A DNA stretch of 19,380 nucleotides from Caldisericia bacterium (GTDB taxonomy: Bacteria; Caldisericota; Caldisericia; UBA6126; JAGPKI01). Position 1 is the first letter of the stretch. Each line of letters begins with the position of its first letter. Location: the NCBI GenBank assembly GCA_018054005.1, contig JAGPKI010000014.1, positions 1 to 19,380 on the forward strand. The letters are read 5' to 3'. A program made the position numbers and the translations under genes. Below the pieces are notes generated by a model. The model was not told the origin of the DNA, did no database searches, and saw nothing but the letters and a program-made list of their open reading frames with translations. Of this stretch, positions 7,143-16,193 are shown piece by piece.

Positions 7143-8001
7143 GGAGGAATCTGAGGTTACAATAGTAATTCCTACATTTAATAGGTCAGATTATGTACAA
7201 AAGGCAATAGATTCTGCTTTGAATCAGACCTATCCGTGTCAGGTCATCGTCTGTGATCATGGGAGTTCCGATAATACTCCAGAAGTTATGAAAAGATATG
7301 GAAGTAAGATTCTGTATGTAAGAAAAGAGGAAGACTTAGGCCCACATTTTTGCTGGCTTGATGGGGTTCTTCATTCTAAAACAAAGTATGTTAAGTTATT
7401 GTACGATGATGATTGGATAGAGCCTGCATTCATTGAAAAAACACTTGCCTTAATGCAAGATGATGTGAGTTGTGTAATAACTAATGCTAATATTTGTTTT
7501 GAAGAGGAAGGGAAAGTACAAAAGTCTGCATTTTTTAATAAAACTGGAATATTTAATAACTTTCTCATTAAACAGGAATTACTATTATTTGGAGGTGTAA
7601 TATCTCCTTCTTGTGTACTCTTTAGAAGAGATGAATTAATTGATGGAATATATCAAGGGAAGTTGCCAATAAAAGGAGGAACTTACTACCATGGGGTAGG
7701 GCCGGATATGTTTGTAATGCTCATTGGTTTTTTGAGGTATCCTAAGATTGGTTTTGTAAATGAATATTTAGCAAATTTCAGAGCACATAATAAATCAATA
7801 ACTATAAGTGCGGGAAAAGAAGAGGCATCAAAAAAACAAATGGCTGATGCATATATGAATGTTATACGATTCTATTCTTTTCTAAGAACATTCCCAATAT
7901 TTAAGGTACTGTATTATTTAAGTCCTACTAGGATTCTAGGAATAATATTAAGGAAGAATTTTTCGAGATTAAAACGAATTAGAGATATATTTATTAGGTA
8001 A
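7120..8001 (+). CDS. Family 2 glycosyltransferase
   Basis: This 293-residue GT-A enzyme has VTIVIPTFNRSDYVQKAI near residue 13, VIVCDHGSSDNTPEV (Asp46, Asp51) and the metal-binding run LLYDDDW (Asp96-98). It starts inside the last codons of the SDR gene, which implies coupled translation. Membership of the dideoxyhexose operon makes it a candidate transferase for that sugar, but this is context only. The last 60 residues are rich in Phe, Tyr, Arg and Lys and may bind the membrane. No Shine-Dalgarno sequence is evident. Confidence 0.85.
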   Translation: MKKKNISKEESEVTIVIPTFNRSDYVQKAIDSALNQTYPCQVIVCDHGSSDNTPEVMKRYGSKILYVRKEEDLGPHFCWLDGVLHSKTKYVKLLYDDDWIEPAFIEKTLALMQDDVSCVITNANICFEEEGKVQKSAFFNKTGIFNNFLIKQELLLFGGVISPSCVLFRRDELIDGIYQGKLPIKGGTYYHGVGPDMFVMLIGFLRYPKIGFVNEYLANFRAHNKSITISAGKEEASKKQMADAYMNVIRFYSFLRTFPIFKVLYYLSPTRILGIILRKNFSRLKRIRDIFIR

Positions 8002-8019
8002 TATTAGAAGCAGAAACAA

Positions 8020-9600
8020 ATGAAGAACCAAATAAATTTTATAAAGTCAAAATGGGCATATATTTTGTTTGCATTTGTTTCTTTTTTTTACTTAACATTC
8101 CCTATGATAATTACCTTTGATAGTGCCCATTATATGGGTTATGTTGAGATTCTTGAAAGAAAATTACCATTCTCCACTTGGGACATTGTTAGAGGACCAG
8201 TTTTTCCCATCTTAATACACTTAAGCAATTTATTTTTAGGCAAAACCTCAAATGGCATTGTTCTATTCAGTTTTATCTTCTATATAATAATGCTTTTTGT
8301 TTCCATAAAAATAATTAAGGAGTTCTCCCATAATAATAAGAAAATACAAGCTATCTTAATGGTATTATTTTTGTTTTTGGTTATATTTAACATTATCGTC
8401 TTCGGATACTATCACACTCTTTTAACTGAATTTGTTGCAATGACAGTTAGCATAGTATCCTGTTATTTATCTTGGAAACTTCTGATAATGACCATAAAAG
8501 AAGACAGAAAGCATTACTTCCTTTTTATGCTCTATTTTGTTGTTATGGTACCTTTTTCGTGGTTCCTCAAACAGCCATATGTTTCTATTACACTATTTCC
8601 TTTGGTAATCTCAACCATAATTAGTTTGTTTACTTCTAAACCAATAAAAAGAGTTATTCCACATTTTGCCATTCTCCTTTTATCGATAGTATCTTTATTC
8701 TTAGGCATTTTTGCATGGAATAAAATTTTAGAAAGTAAGGGGTTAGAAACAGATACATCAAGATCTTCTTTTAATATTCTTGGACAAAGTCTAATAAACC
8801 CATTGGAAAATTATGAAGTACTTAAAGATCCGGATAATGAATATTTGGATAATGCAAAATTCTTATCAATAGAGGAGAGAAATGTACTTAATGATAATAA
8901 AAATAAGTTTAACATTGTGGAGGTTTATGACACCAAAGGAACTCTTATTGATCAAATGCTTATCAAGGTAAAAGAAGATGACTCTATTTCTAGTGAAAAT
9001 GCCATAAAATTTATGCTGAAAGCTTTTTTTACATATCCATTAGAAACCTTAAACTCTTACTTTGTTAATTATTTGGGAATTATTAATGCTTATCGCACTT
9101 GGACAACAGATTCTGCCCATTATCAGATTGATAAAAATTTCAACCTACTAAATTGCCAAGAGAACTGTGCTATTGCTGTACAGATAGGCCAAGTTAAGAC
9201 AAATATTTATTATATGCCCAATGAATTATTTTCTAGGATAACAAACTATGAACAAATACTGCAAACTCCACCATTATTTAGATTAGGTCTTAATAAATTA
9301 ACAAAATTCAGCATCATTTCCCTTAACTTCTCATTGTTAATACTCCCAGTAGTTCTGCTATTTTGCATATTCGAGATTATTTGGGGAAAGATTGGGAAAT
9401 CTCTAAAAAATAGGAAAATCCTATATTTGATAGTTATATTATTAGGATACAGTTTTTTGCACATATGTGCTCATGCCGTAGTAAATGCAACCATTGACCG
9501 ATATGCATCACCTGCCTACATAACTACTGTATTAGGTTATCTTGGCCTAATTAGCTTATTCTTGTATAATCAGAATCATGCAACCAAAAAGAGCAACTAA
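8020..9600 (+). CDS. Polytopic membrane protein, GT-C-like (GT39-type pattern)
   Basis: This 526-residue protein has roughly ten membrane helices and one large outer loop near residues 240-400. After the first helix comes TFDSAHYMGYVEI, whose Asp34 sits where GT-C enzymes carry a catalytic acidic residue on the first outer loop. IVRGPVFPILIHL (Arg58, Pro60, Pro63) then resembles the R-x-P-x-Y-P motif of GT39-like mannosyltransferases. I infer that it transfers a sugar from a polyprenyl-phosphate carrier on the outer face, perhaps the product of the DPM-type GT2 at 3319-4002. A polymerase-like role cannot be excluded. It lies 18 bp after the GT2 gene, and the next gene begins 23 bp before its stop. 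Confidence 0.65.
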   Translation: MKNQINFIKSKWAYILFAFVSFFYLTFPMIITFDSAHYMGYVEILERKLPFSTWDIVRGPVFPILIHLSNLFLGKTSNGIVLFSFIFYIIMLFVSIKIIKEFSHNNKKIQAILMVLFLFLVIFNIIVFGYYHTLLTEFVAMTVSIVSCYLSWKLLIMTIKEDRKHYFLFMLYFVVMVPFSWFLKQPYVSITLFPLVISTIISLFTSKPIKRVIPHFAILLLSIVSLFLGIFAWNKILESKGLETDTSRSSFNILGQSLINPLENYEVLKDPDNEYLDNAKFLSIEERNVLNDNKNKFNIVEVYDTKGTLIDQMLIKVKEDDSISSENAIKFMLKAFFTYPLETLNSYFVNYLGIINAYRTWTTDSAHYQIDKNFNLLNCQENCAIAVQIGQVKTNIYYMPNELFSRITNYEQILQTPPLFRLGLNKLTKFSIISLNFSLLILPVVLLFCIFEIIWGKIGKSLKNRKILYLIVILLGYSFLHICAHAVVNATIDRYASPAYITTVLGYLGLISLFLYNQNHATKKSN

Positions 9601-11626
9601 TTCCCCTGAAAAGATACAACAATGTGATGTTATTATCCCAATTTTCAATGCTCCAGATTGGTTGAAGCTTTGTGTTTATTCACTATTTAATAATACTCCA
9701 AAAGATTATTTAGGAACTGTATTCTTACTAGATGACTGCTCAGACGATATAACCAAGAATTGTATCAACAATCTAGAAAAAAAATATCATAAATATGTAA
9801 AAGTTATTAATAACAAAAAAAATGTTGGATTTGTAAAAAATGTTAACAATGGATTAAAGCTTTCTTCGTCAAAATATGTCCTATTACTAAATACTGACTG
9901 CCTTTTAAGTACAAATACTATACCAAAATTGATTAGCCATATGGAAAAAGACCATAAAATAGGTCTCATTTCCCCCCTTTCTAATAATGCAGCAAATCTA
10001 ACCTTGAATATGTTTGATGGATTTAATTATACACAAATGGACGCACTGCTGGAGAAAAGATTTAAAGGAAAAATTTTTGATGCCTGCACAATTGTAGGAA
10101 ACTGCCTAATGATTTCAAGAGATTGCATAGAAAAAGTAGGTTTTCTAGATGAAGCATATGGATTAGGTTATGGTGAAGAAACTGATTATCAATTCAAAGC
10201 TATGGAAAAAGGATTTTCTGCAAAAGTAGCAATAGATACATATGTCTTTCATAAAGCAGAAGCATCTTTCGGGATATCCCCTGAAAAAAGTGCAAGAGTA
10301 GAAAAAAATAGGAATTTATTTTTTGAGAGGTGGGGAGAAAAATATGAAAAAGAGACAAGAAAATATTCACAAAATGACCCAATACAATTTATAAAGGATA
10401 ATCTCAAAGATTCTGACTACGAAATCAATGTAGATTCATTGTTTTTTTTGCCACAAGTTACACAAAACGCTGGTGGATGCCATGTTGTTTTTGACATTGT
10501 AAATTACATGGCTATAAATGGAAAAAGTGCAAATGTTTTGTATGAGGAAATTTATGATTACCAAGAGATAATGCTATTTAATCCAATAAAATTCTCAAAT
10601 GACATACAGCTAAAAACAAAACAGATTATTGCAACTATATGGTTTTCCACACTTAGAATAAGAACTCTGGCCCAAAGATTACATGTTCCAATTATTAACT
10701 TAGTCCAAGGTTATGAAAATTATTTTGAGAATGGTCATATTTACAATAGTGTTACACTTACCCATAAAGTTGCTGATTACGATATTGTAATTTCTGAATA
10801 TCTGAAGTGTAAGCTTTTTGAAATGTTTGATACTGAGGCAAAGTTAATAAAAAATGGAATAAATTGTGATTTGATTTGCAAAAGAGGCTCTTCTCAAAAG
10901 GTTAATTCAATAACATTTGTTATGAGAAATAATCAAATGAAAGGAGATTACATCCTTGCCGATATTATCCATATGGTTGATAAGAAGCTTAAAGGATTGA
11001 CTTTAAATGTAGTATATATGTCAAAGGATATGGAGATACCCTTTGTAAAAAATAATCGACTGCAAAAAATATTAGGACCAATTAGCCGAATGGAAATGAT
11101 AAATCTTCTTCATAACACTGATATTTATGTTGATGCTTCTGTAAATGAGGGTTTCGGTCTAATTGGCTTGGAATCAATGGCAAGTGGGGCAGTGCCAATA
11201 ATGTCAAATTCTTTTGGGGTTTTATCATATCTCCAAGATGGGAAAAATGGTTATATAGTAGATAGGGTTAACAATAGTGATGAATATGTAGAAAAGATAA
11301 AGTATTTAGTAGATAATCCTACCATTTTTAAAGAATTAAGATCAAAAGGATGGGACACTGCACTATCATTTGATTATGATCAGACTATTAAGCAATATAT
11401 TGATTATTTAGATGACTATAGCAATAGACAACCAAAAATAAAAAAATACACAATGAGTGAATGGGAAATAATTAGTAAAAGAGATCCTATAAATGTTTAT
11501 GAAGTACACAAAAAACCAAAGGGACTTCAAATAGTAAAATTTTTGAGCTATTTTATTCCAAATTCACTTAAAGATTCTATGAAAAAGATTATTACATGGG
11601 CATACAAAACATATGATCATCCTTAA
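9578..11626 (+). CDS. Two-domain glycosyltransferase: GT2 fused to GT4, with C-terminal tag
   Basis: This 682-residue protein has a GT2 domain at about residues 14-255: DVIIPIFNAPDWLK, LLDDCSDD (Asp52, Asp53), LLLNTDC (Asp107) and GYGEETDYQF. A GT-B domain of family 4 type covers about 285-610, with QNAGG at 296-300 and the donor-site motif EGFGLIGLESMASGAVP (Glu524, Glu532). Two active sites suggest two consecutive sugar additions. Residues 611-650 form a charged linker, and residues 652-682 form a basic, aromatic tail ending ITWAYKTYDHP. Nearly the same tail ends the methyltransferase at 16194-17288. The start overlaps the preceding gene by 23 bp; this is the last gene of the operon, 8 bp from a convergent gene. 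Confidence 0.85.
   Translation: MQPKRATNSPEKIQQCDVIIPIFNAPDWLKLCVYSLFNNTPKDYLGTVFLLDDCSDDITKNCINNLEKKYHKYVKVINNKKNVGFVKNVNNGLKLSSSKYVLLLNTDCLLSTNTIPKLISHMEKDHKIGLISPLSNNAANLTLNMFDGFNYTQMDALLEKRFKGKIFDACTIVGNCLMISRDCIEKVGFLDEAYGLGYGEETDYQFKAMEKGFSAKVAIDTYVFHKAEASFGISPEKSARVEKNRNLFFERWGEKYEKETRKYSQNDPIQFIKDNLKDSDYEINVDSLFFLPQVTQNAGGCHVVFDIVNYMAINGKSANVLYEEIYDYQEIMLFNPIKFSNDIQLKTKQIIATIWFSTLRIRTLAQRLHVPIINLVQGYENYFENGHIYNSVTLTHKVADYDIVISEYLKCKLFEMFDTEAKLIKNGINCDLICKRGSSQKVNSITFVMRNNQMKGDYILADIIHMVDKKLKGLTLNVVYMSKDMEIPFVKNNRLQKILGPISRMEMINLLHNTDIYVDASVNEGFGLIGLESMASGAVPIMSNSFGVLSYLQDGKNGYIVDRVNNSDEYVEKIKYLVDNPTIFKELRSKGWDTALSFDYDQTIKQYIDYLDDYSNRQPKIKKYTMSEWEIISKRDPINVYEVHKKPKGLQIVKFLSYFIPNSLKDSMKKIITWAYKTYDHP
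11531..11623 (+). other. Shared C-terminal tag, copy 1 (end of the GT2-GT4 fusion)
   Basis: The last 31 residues match the last 31 residues of the methyltransferase at 18 positions without gaps. Conserved blocks are FLS, FIP, S-x-K, ITWAY, Y and a final HP before the stop. It is rich in Ile, Phe, Leu and Lys and looks like a membrane-binding or docking helix. The codons of identical residues often differ between the copies, so this is not a recent DNA duplication. Confidence 0.7.
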
Positions 11627-11634
11627 AACACATA

Positions 11635-14600
11635 TTAGTAAAGTTTATTTAATAATTCTTGTACATTCAGTTCTGAGTTTCCACAATATTTATCATCAAT
11701 AAATAAAGTCTCCTTAATTTCTTGAAGAAGCCTATTACTTTTTACATCGTAAGCAAAACATTCAAAAATTCTTAGAACATAGTCCTTTGTTATATCCATT
11801 TTAAATACATCGTCACCTAATATATTAATTGTATCGTTCATAAATGATAATACTCCTTCAAATATATTGTCTAATTTTTCTGCATTCTTATAATCCTTTT
11901 CTGTTAATGGGAGGAACTCTGGTTTTATGGTATCACCTTCCATTCTAAATTTTACAAATTGACCAATTGGAGCTTTTAAAAATGATTCCAATATAAGAGA
12001 ATATTTATACAAAATATTTAATTCTAACTTCTTACTGCTAGCACCATGATTAAAACAAGAATACACATCACACCCAAGAGATAGAGGCTTCTGATTCTTA
12101 GAAACACAAAAGTAGTAACCATTTATTTTCTTATTTAGTAGCTTGGATAGTTCATACTGACATGTCCCAGAATATCCTAAATCTACAATTGAAATCTTTT
12201 TATCATCTAAATTTGGAATAAGTGATTTTATATATTTTAGATATGAAAGCCTTTCATTCTGAGCAACATCTAAAATCTCTTCATAATATTTTTTTGCAAG
12301 TTTAATAACAGTTTTCTCATCTTTTGGTAAACTTACAATACCATCATCTTCTTCTGCAATTATTATTCCAAATCTGTAATAAAAAAGTTCAAGTAAAGTA
12401 CCATAATTATATTGAGTAGATAATATTTTCTTAACATCAGAAAATTTGTGAATATTAGGAACAGATAAACTCCTTCTAGATGTTATAAAGTAAAAATCTT
12501 TTACACTTTGAAGCTTTTGGTCTGATAATTTGCTTCGAAAAATGTTAAAGTACTTTTGTAAATAGAATGCCTCCCTTGCAGAAAACAAAAGAATTTCATT
12601 TTCATCAATATTTTTAGTGAGCCACACAAAGAAATATAAAAATATAGGTCCTAGAATAGAATAACCATAACTGAATAAATCTTTAATGACACCTGTTCTT
12701 GTATAATTGTTTAAAGCAAATGGAGAATTGAACATAGATTTATTAGTAACCAATCCGAGCATTACAGAATCATTCACATTTAATGTGTTTTTTAAATTCA
12801 AATTATAATTTGAAGCTTCAAGAAGTCTCCCCCCTTTAGCAAGGTAACTACAAGCTCTTCCGGCTTTTACTAATCTATGAATATCAGATGATTCATTATC
12901 CCCTACATGGATTATTCTTTTTTTCTTATATTTTTTATAAATAAAATCATACATTGTTCCATCATCTTTTCTTAAACCAACAGCAGATGAAACGAAAAGA
13001 TCAGAATAGCCGTAATATCCACACCTATTAAGTATTTTTTCCATTTGAGATTTTGTAAGGTAGGTATCACTAACTAATATTATCTCTTTTCCTTCTCGAA
13101 TGAGTTTCTTGTACATGTCCAAAACATCATATCTAGGTATTATTAATTGTAGCTCTGTTTTAAATTCTAGGTCCTTTATTCTTTCACTTTCTTCTTTACC
13201 AATCTTAGCAACAGAAGCAAATTCATCATATATTTCATCAATTGAGCAATCTCCTGAGTATTTCTTCCTTTTTCTCACATTCTCTTCAGAAAGTTTCCTT
13301 TTTTTAAGAAAATTATCTATTTTTGTGGTATTTTCCTTATTTATCTTTTCTTGTACCAATGTAAAAACATCATCCGGACTATATACGAATCTAGTTACCA
13401 ATGTATCGAATATATCAAAAGATACAATATCGAAATTTAATAACTCATTTATAACTGAGTCTTTTGTTCTTGAACTATACTCCTTCAAACCTTTATCCGC
13501 TTTATTCAACTTAAATACATTTCCACAATTATCAAAAGTACAAAAACTATAACCATTATGTTTAACAAATTCTGTGAGTCCTCTCTCTAAGGCATAAGCG
13601 AGCGTACCATCATTTTCTCCTCCTTCAACCTCAAAATCGCTCCAAGAAAGATTGAACAATTGTTTGATAGCATCGCTTTTTACCCAAAACATACTGCCAG
13701 CAGAAAAATCAAGACATTTATCAAGTACATTCATTCCCATTGGTTCATATAAATTTTTAGCAGGACCCATTGCCCCAAGCCAAGTATGAGCCCATAATGG
13801 AATATCCTTATATGTATCAGGGAAGACTTCGCCTACATTTTTCTCTTCCATTAGAGAAAAAGTAAACATTACATTTTCTTTTGATCCAAGTAAAGAATCC
13901 AACATATACTTTCTCCATTCTTTTTGTTCATAGCCAACTCTCAGTGATTTCTTGGAATGGATATGTAGAATATAATCATATTTTCTAAGCTTTTTTCCAA
14001 ATAATGCGAACATTGGACCATAATCTCTTCCTCTATTTTTTGACTTTTTAACTTCTACAAAATTAACATTTGTCAATTTTTGAAATTTCCTTTTTACTCT
14101 TCTTGTGTTTCCATTTTCTCCAACCGATATGTATAAGTCAAAAATATAAGGAATATTTTTGAGATATTCAAAAAACTCTTCGGATAAATCTTCATAAAAT
14201 AGATGAAGATGGACTGCAATACTTTTGTTTATAGTAAGCAAGGGGGCAATTGGTATAATTTTGTCATCTTCCAAAATTAAAGCTGAAGATGAATTGGTAT
14301 ATGTAAAAACTTTATTTTTTCCAAAAAGCATCCTCACTAAAAACTGGAACTTTTTTGATGTGTATGCAAGCCTAATTAAAGTTCTTTTATGCTTTTTAAC
14401 TGGATAAATATTGTATAAACTCTTCACAAGTCTATACACCACCAATCTTGAAAACATCAAAAACCTCCCTTGGACAGATCCTTCAGGAAATAAAAACAAA
14501 TAAATACCCTTAACATAAAATCCAAGAGTCCGTCTTTTTAGTAATCGATTCACTTCCATTTCTAAACTACCCACATTTTGCTGAAGAGAAAAGACATTCA

Positions 14601-15984
14601 ACTGCTCTCTTTCTACGACTTTCTTTAAATTATCTGCTTCTAAATTCTTACTAACTAAAAGTCTCTGAGAGACAGAAACTCCTTCCTCCTCTTCATTTAT
14701 AAATTTACCTATATTGACTACTTGCTCTTTTTTATCTTGTTTAGAAGTATGCTCGGGAACATGAATTTTATTCAAAATATACTCTTGATTGCGTCTATAT
14801 ATTTCAAATATCTTAGGATTTGTCATTCTCCAATTTATATACTCTTGATTAAGCATAAGATCCCACGGCACAAAGTATCCAAATATAATAAAGTTCAAAT
14901 ATAATGGGTCTGCTACTAACTCTTTCTTAATATTACTTTTATTTAATGAATTAAAGCTCATAAATGAGAATGGCATATTATCACTAAGCAAATATACTGT
15001 TTTTCCAAGCATCATTGCATCAAAAGCGATATTTGACACCGAAGTTAAAACTCTTTTACACTGTGCAACCCAATATATTGCCTTGTTTGATCTATCAATA
15101 CTCCAAGAAGGATTTCCCAAACTTCTCTCTAATCCAGGATGACATCTAATTGATACCTCTTCAGGTTTAAATAATTCATCAACTTTTTTAAAAGTCTTGT
15201 CCAATTTCTCATTTGAATATATTTCAAAGAAAAAATCATCCTTAAATGGAGGAGATATCCCTAATTCATACTGTGGAAGTTTGCTAAATTCATTAATTAG
15301 AGACCAATCTTCTGAGGATAAAAACATCTGAAGAAGTTCTTCCCTAGAAAATATTTTTAACTCATTTCTTTCTGCAAATGCAAGAAATTCTTTATAAAGA
15401 TTTTCACAATACTTTTTACTAAATTTATTCTCAAATTGAAAATATGATAATGTTATTTTATAATTTCTTCTGTAGATTAAATTTCTTATTGGAGAAATTT
15501 CCTGTTGTATAATTTTTATATTTCTATCCTTTGATATTTTCTCTAGACTTGGATTCCAATACCATGTAAGTATTGCATCTACTTTTCTTCCATAATCTTT
15601 TTCTATCTTATCTAGTTTACTATTTATTATAGATATATACTCTTCATTTACATGAGACATAAAATATACCTGATCTTCGAAACTTACCTTTTTTCCATCA
15701 TTGATGTCTAATGTCTCATCATTACTAATTGAATATTTTACAAATGTATTTTTTTCTTCATCAAGAATTCTTTTTTTCTCTTCATCTTCTATTATATCTT
15801 TATAGAATTCATCTAGCGGAAAGATATCTTGCTCAAAATAGTCTTCCTGTGCAATTATTGCCATACCATTATTCACACAATAGTTAGCATACATTTGAAA
15901 AACCCAACTCAAATCTGGCTTGTCTTTAAAATAATCGAACAGATCAAAAACTATTGGAACCACCAATTTTTTCTTCATACTCAT
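11635..15984 (-). CDS. Giant multidomain protein: glycosyltransferase-like N-terminus, coiled coil, RgpF domain, HAD domain
   Basis: This 1449-residue cytoplasmic-looking protein has several modules. Residues 1-410 resemble GT-B capsule glycosyltransferases of Kdo-transferase type, with IRCHPGLERSLG (279-290) and SNIAFDAMMLGKTVYLLSDN (317-336). Residues 435-485 look like a coiled coil. Residues 510-555 are basic and aromatic. Residues 585-820 match rhamnan synthesis protein F (RgpF): AVHLHLFYEDLSEEF, NRGRDYGP, YILHIHSKKS, LDSLLGS, SAGSMFW and NDGTLAYALERGL. Residues 850-1050 are a HAD domain with FDIFDTL (Asp857, Asp860), LVSDTY and HVGDNESSD. The remaining 400 residues fit the large HAD-containing COG5610 type. 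It should build part of the glycan; the role of the HAD part is unknown. MSM at the start has TATAAT 8 nt upstream. Confidence 0.85.
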   Translation of the reverse strand: MSMKKKLVVPIVFDLFDYFKDKPDLSWVFQMYANYCVNNGMAIIAQEDYFEQDIFPLDEFYKDIIEDEEKKRILDEEKNTFVKYSISNDETLDINDGKKVSFEDQVYFMSHVNEEYISIINSKLDKIEKDYGRKVDAILTWYWNPSLEKISKDRNIKIIQQEISPIRNLIYRRNYKITLSYFQFENKFSKKYCENLYKEFLAFAERNELKIFSREELLQMFLSSEDWSLINEFSKLPQYELGISPPFKDDFFFEIYSNEKLDKTFKKVDELFKPEEVSIRCHPGLERSLGNPSWSIDRSNKAIYWVAQCKRVLTSVSNIAFDAMMLGKTVYLLSDNMPFSFMSFNSLNKSNIKKELVADPLYLNFIIFGYFVPWDLMLNQEYINWRMTNPKIFEIYRRNQEYILNKIHVPEHTSKQDKKEQVVNIGKFINEEEEGVSVSQRLLVSKNLEADNLKKVVEREQLNVFSLQQNVGSLEMEVNRLLKRRTLGFYVKGIYLFLFPEGSVQGRFLMFSRLVVYRLVKSLYNIYPVKKHKRTLIRLAYTSKKFQFLVRMLFGKNKVFTYTNSSSALILEDDKIIPIAPLLTINKSIAVHLHLFYEDLSEEFFEYLKNIPYIFDLYISVGENGNTRRVKRKFQKLTNVNFVEVKKSKNRGRDYGPMFALFGKKLRKYDYILHIHSKKSLRVGYEQKEWRKYMLDSLLGSKENVMFTFSLMEEKNVGEVFPDTYKDIPLWAHTWLGAMGPAKNLYEPMGMNVLDKCLDFSAGSMFWVKSDAIKQLFNLSWSDFEVEGGENDGTLAYALERGLTEFVKHNGYSFCTFDNCGNVFKLNKADKGLKEYSSRTKDSVINELLNFDIVSFDIFDTLVTRFVYSPDDVFTLVQEKINKENTTKIDNFLKKRKLSEENVRKRKKYSGDCSIDEIYDEFASVAKIGKEESERIKDLEFKTELQLIIPRYDVLDMYKKLIREGKEIILVSDTYLTKSQMEKILNRCGYYGYSDLFVSSAVGLRKDDGTMYDFIYKKYKKKRIIHVGDNESSDIHRLVKAGRACSYLAKGGRLLEASNYNLNLKNTLNVNDSVMLGLVTNKSMFNSPFALNNYTRTGVIKDLFSYGYSILGPIFLYFFVWLTKNIDENEILLFSAREAFYLQKYFNIFRSKLSDQKLQSVKDFYFITSRRSLSVPNIHKFSDVKKILSTQYNYGTLLELFYYRFGIIIAEEDDGIVSLPKDEKTVIKLAKKYYEEILDVAQNERLSYLKYIKSLIPNLDDKKISIVDLGYSGTCQYELSKLLNKKINGYYFCVSKNQKPLSLGCDVYSCFNHGASSKKLELNILYKYSLILESFLKAPIGQFVKFRMEGDTIKPEFLPLTEKDYKNAEKLDNIFEGVLSFMNDTINILGDDVFKMDITKDYVLRIFECFAYDVKSNRLLQEIKETLFIDDKYCGNSELNVQELLNKLY

Positions 15985-16193
15985 AACGACACATTATATC
16001 ACAGGCTCAATATAAATCATTCTAAATTTGAATCCTAATATAGACACTTAAAGATTCCATTCTTTAAATATATTTGGTAAAGTAAAATAAGGTAATAAAA
16101 ATCGTATTTTAAAATAGGTTACTTAAAAATATAAACAAAAACTTATCAAATATCGATGAAGCAATAGCTAATGTAGTCCAAGTCACTATTGAT
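15985..16193. other. Divergent intergenic region, longest gene-free stretch
   Basis: About 210 bp separate the giant protein gene from the methyltransferase. The left end holds the minus-strand promoter. The right end, 16113-16193, is open in the methyltransferase frame but has no ATG. The middle is very AT-rich, with no clear inverted repeat, RNA or other gene. Confidence 0.5.
15993..16001 (-). promoter_or_regulatory. Extended -10 box TGATATAAT, 8 nt before the ATG at 15984
   Basis: TG, one base, then a perfect TATAAT: a textbook extended -10 on the minus strand. Only 8 nt remain before ATG, so the transcript should begin at the start codon. This is the strongest single example of the leaderless arrangement in the window. 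Confidence 0.6.

Noticed and set aside
13100..13552. A 150-codon open frame on the plus strand inside the giant minus-strand gene
   Set aside because: It lies wholly antisense to the RgpF and HAD modules, whose motifs are intact. It is rich in Ser, Phe and Leu, as expected from the reverse of a Lys/Glu-rich coding strand. No motif and no promoter seen.
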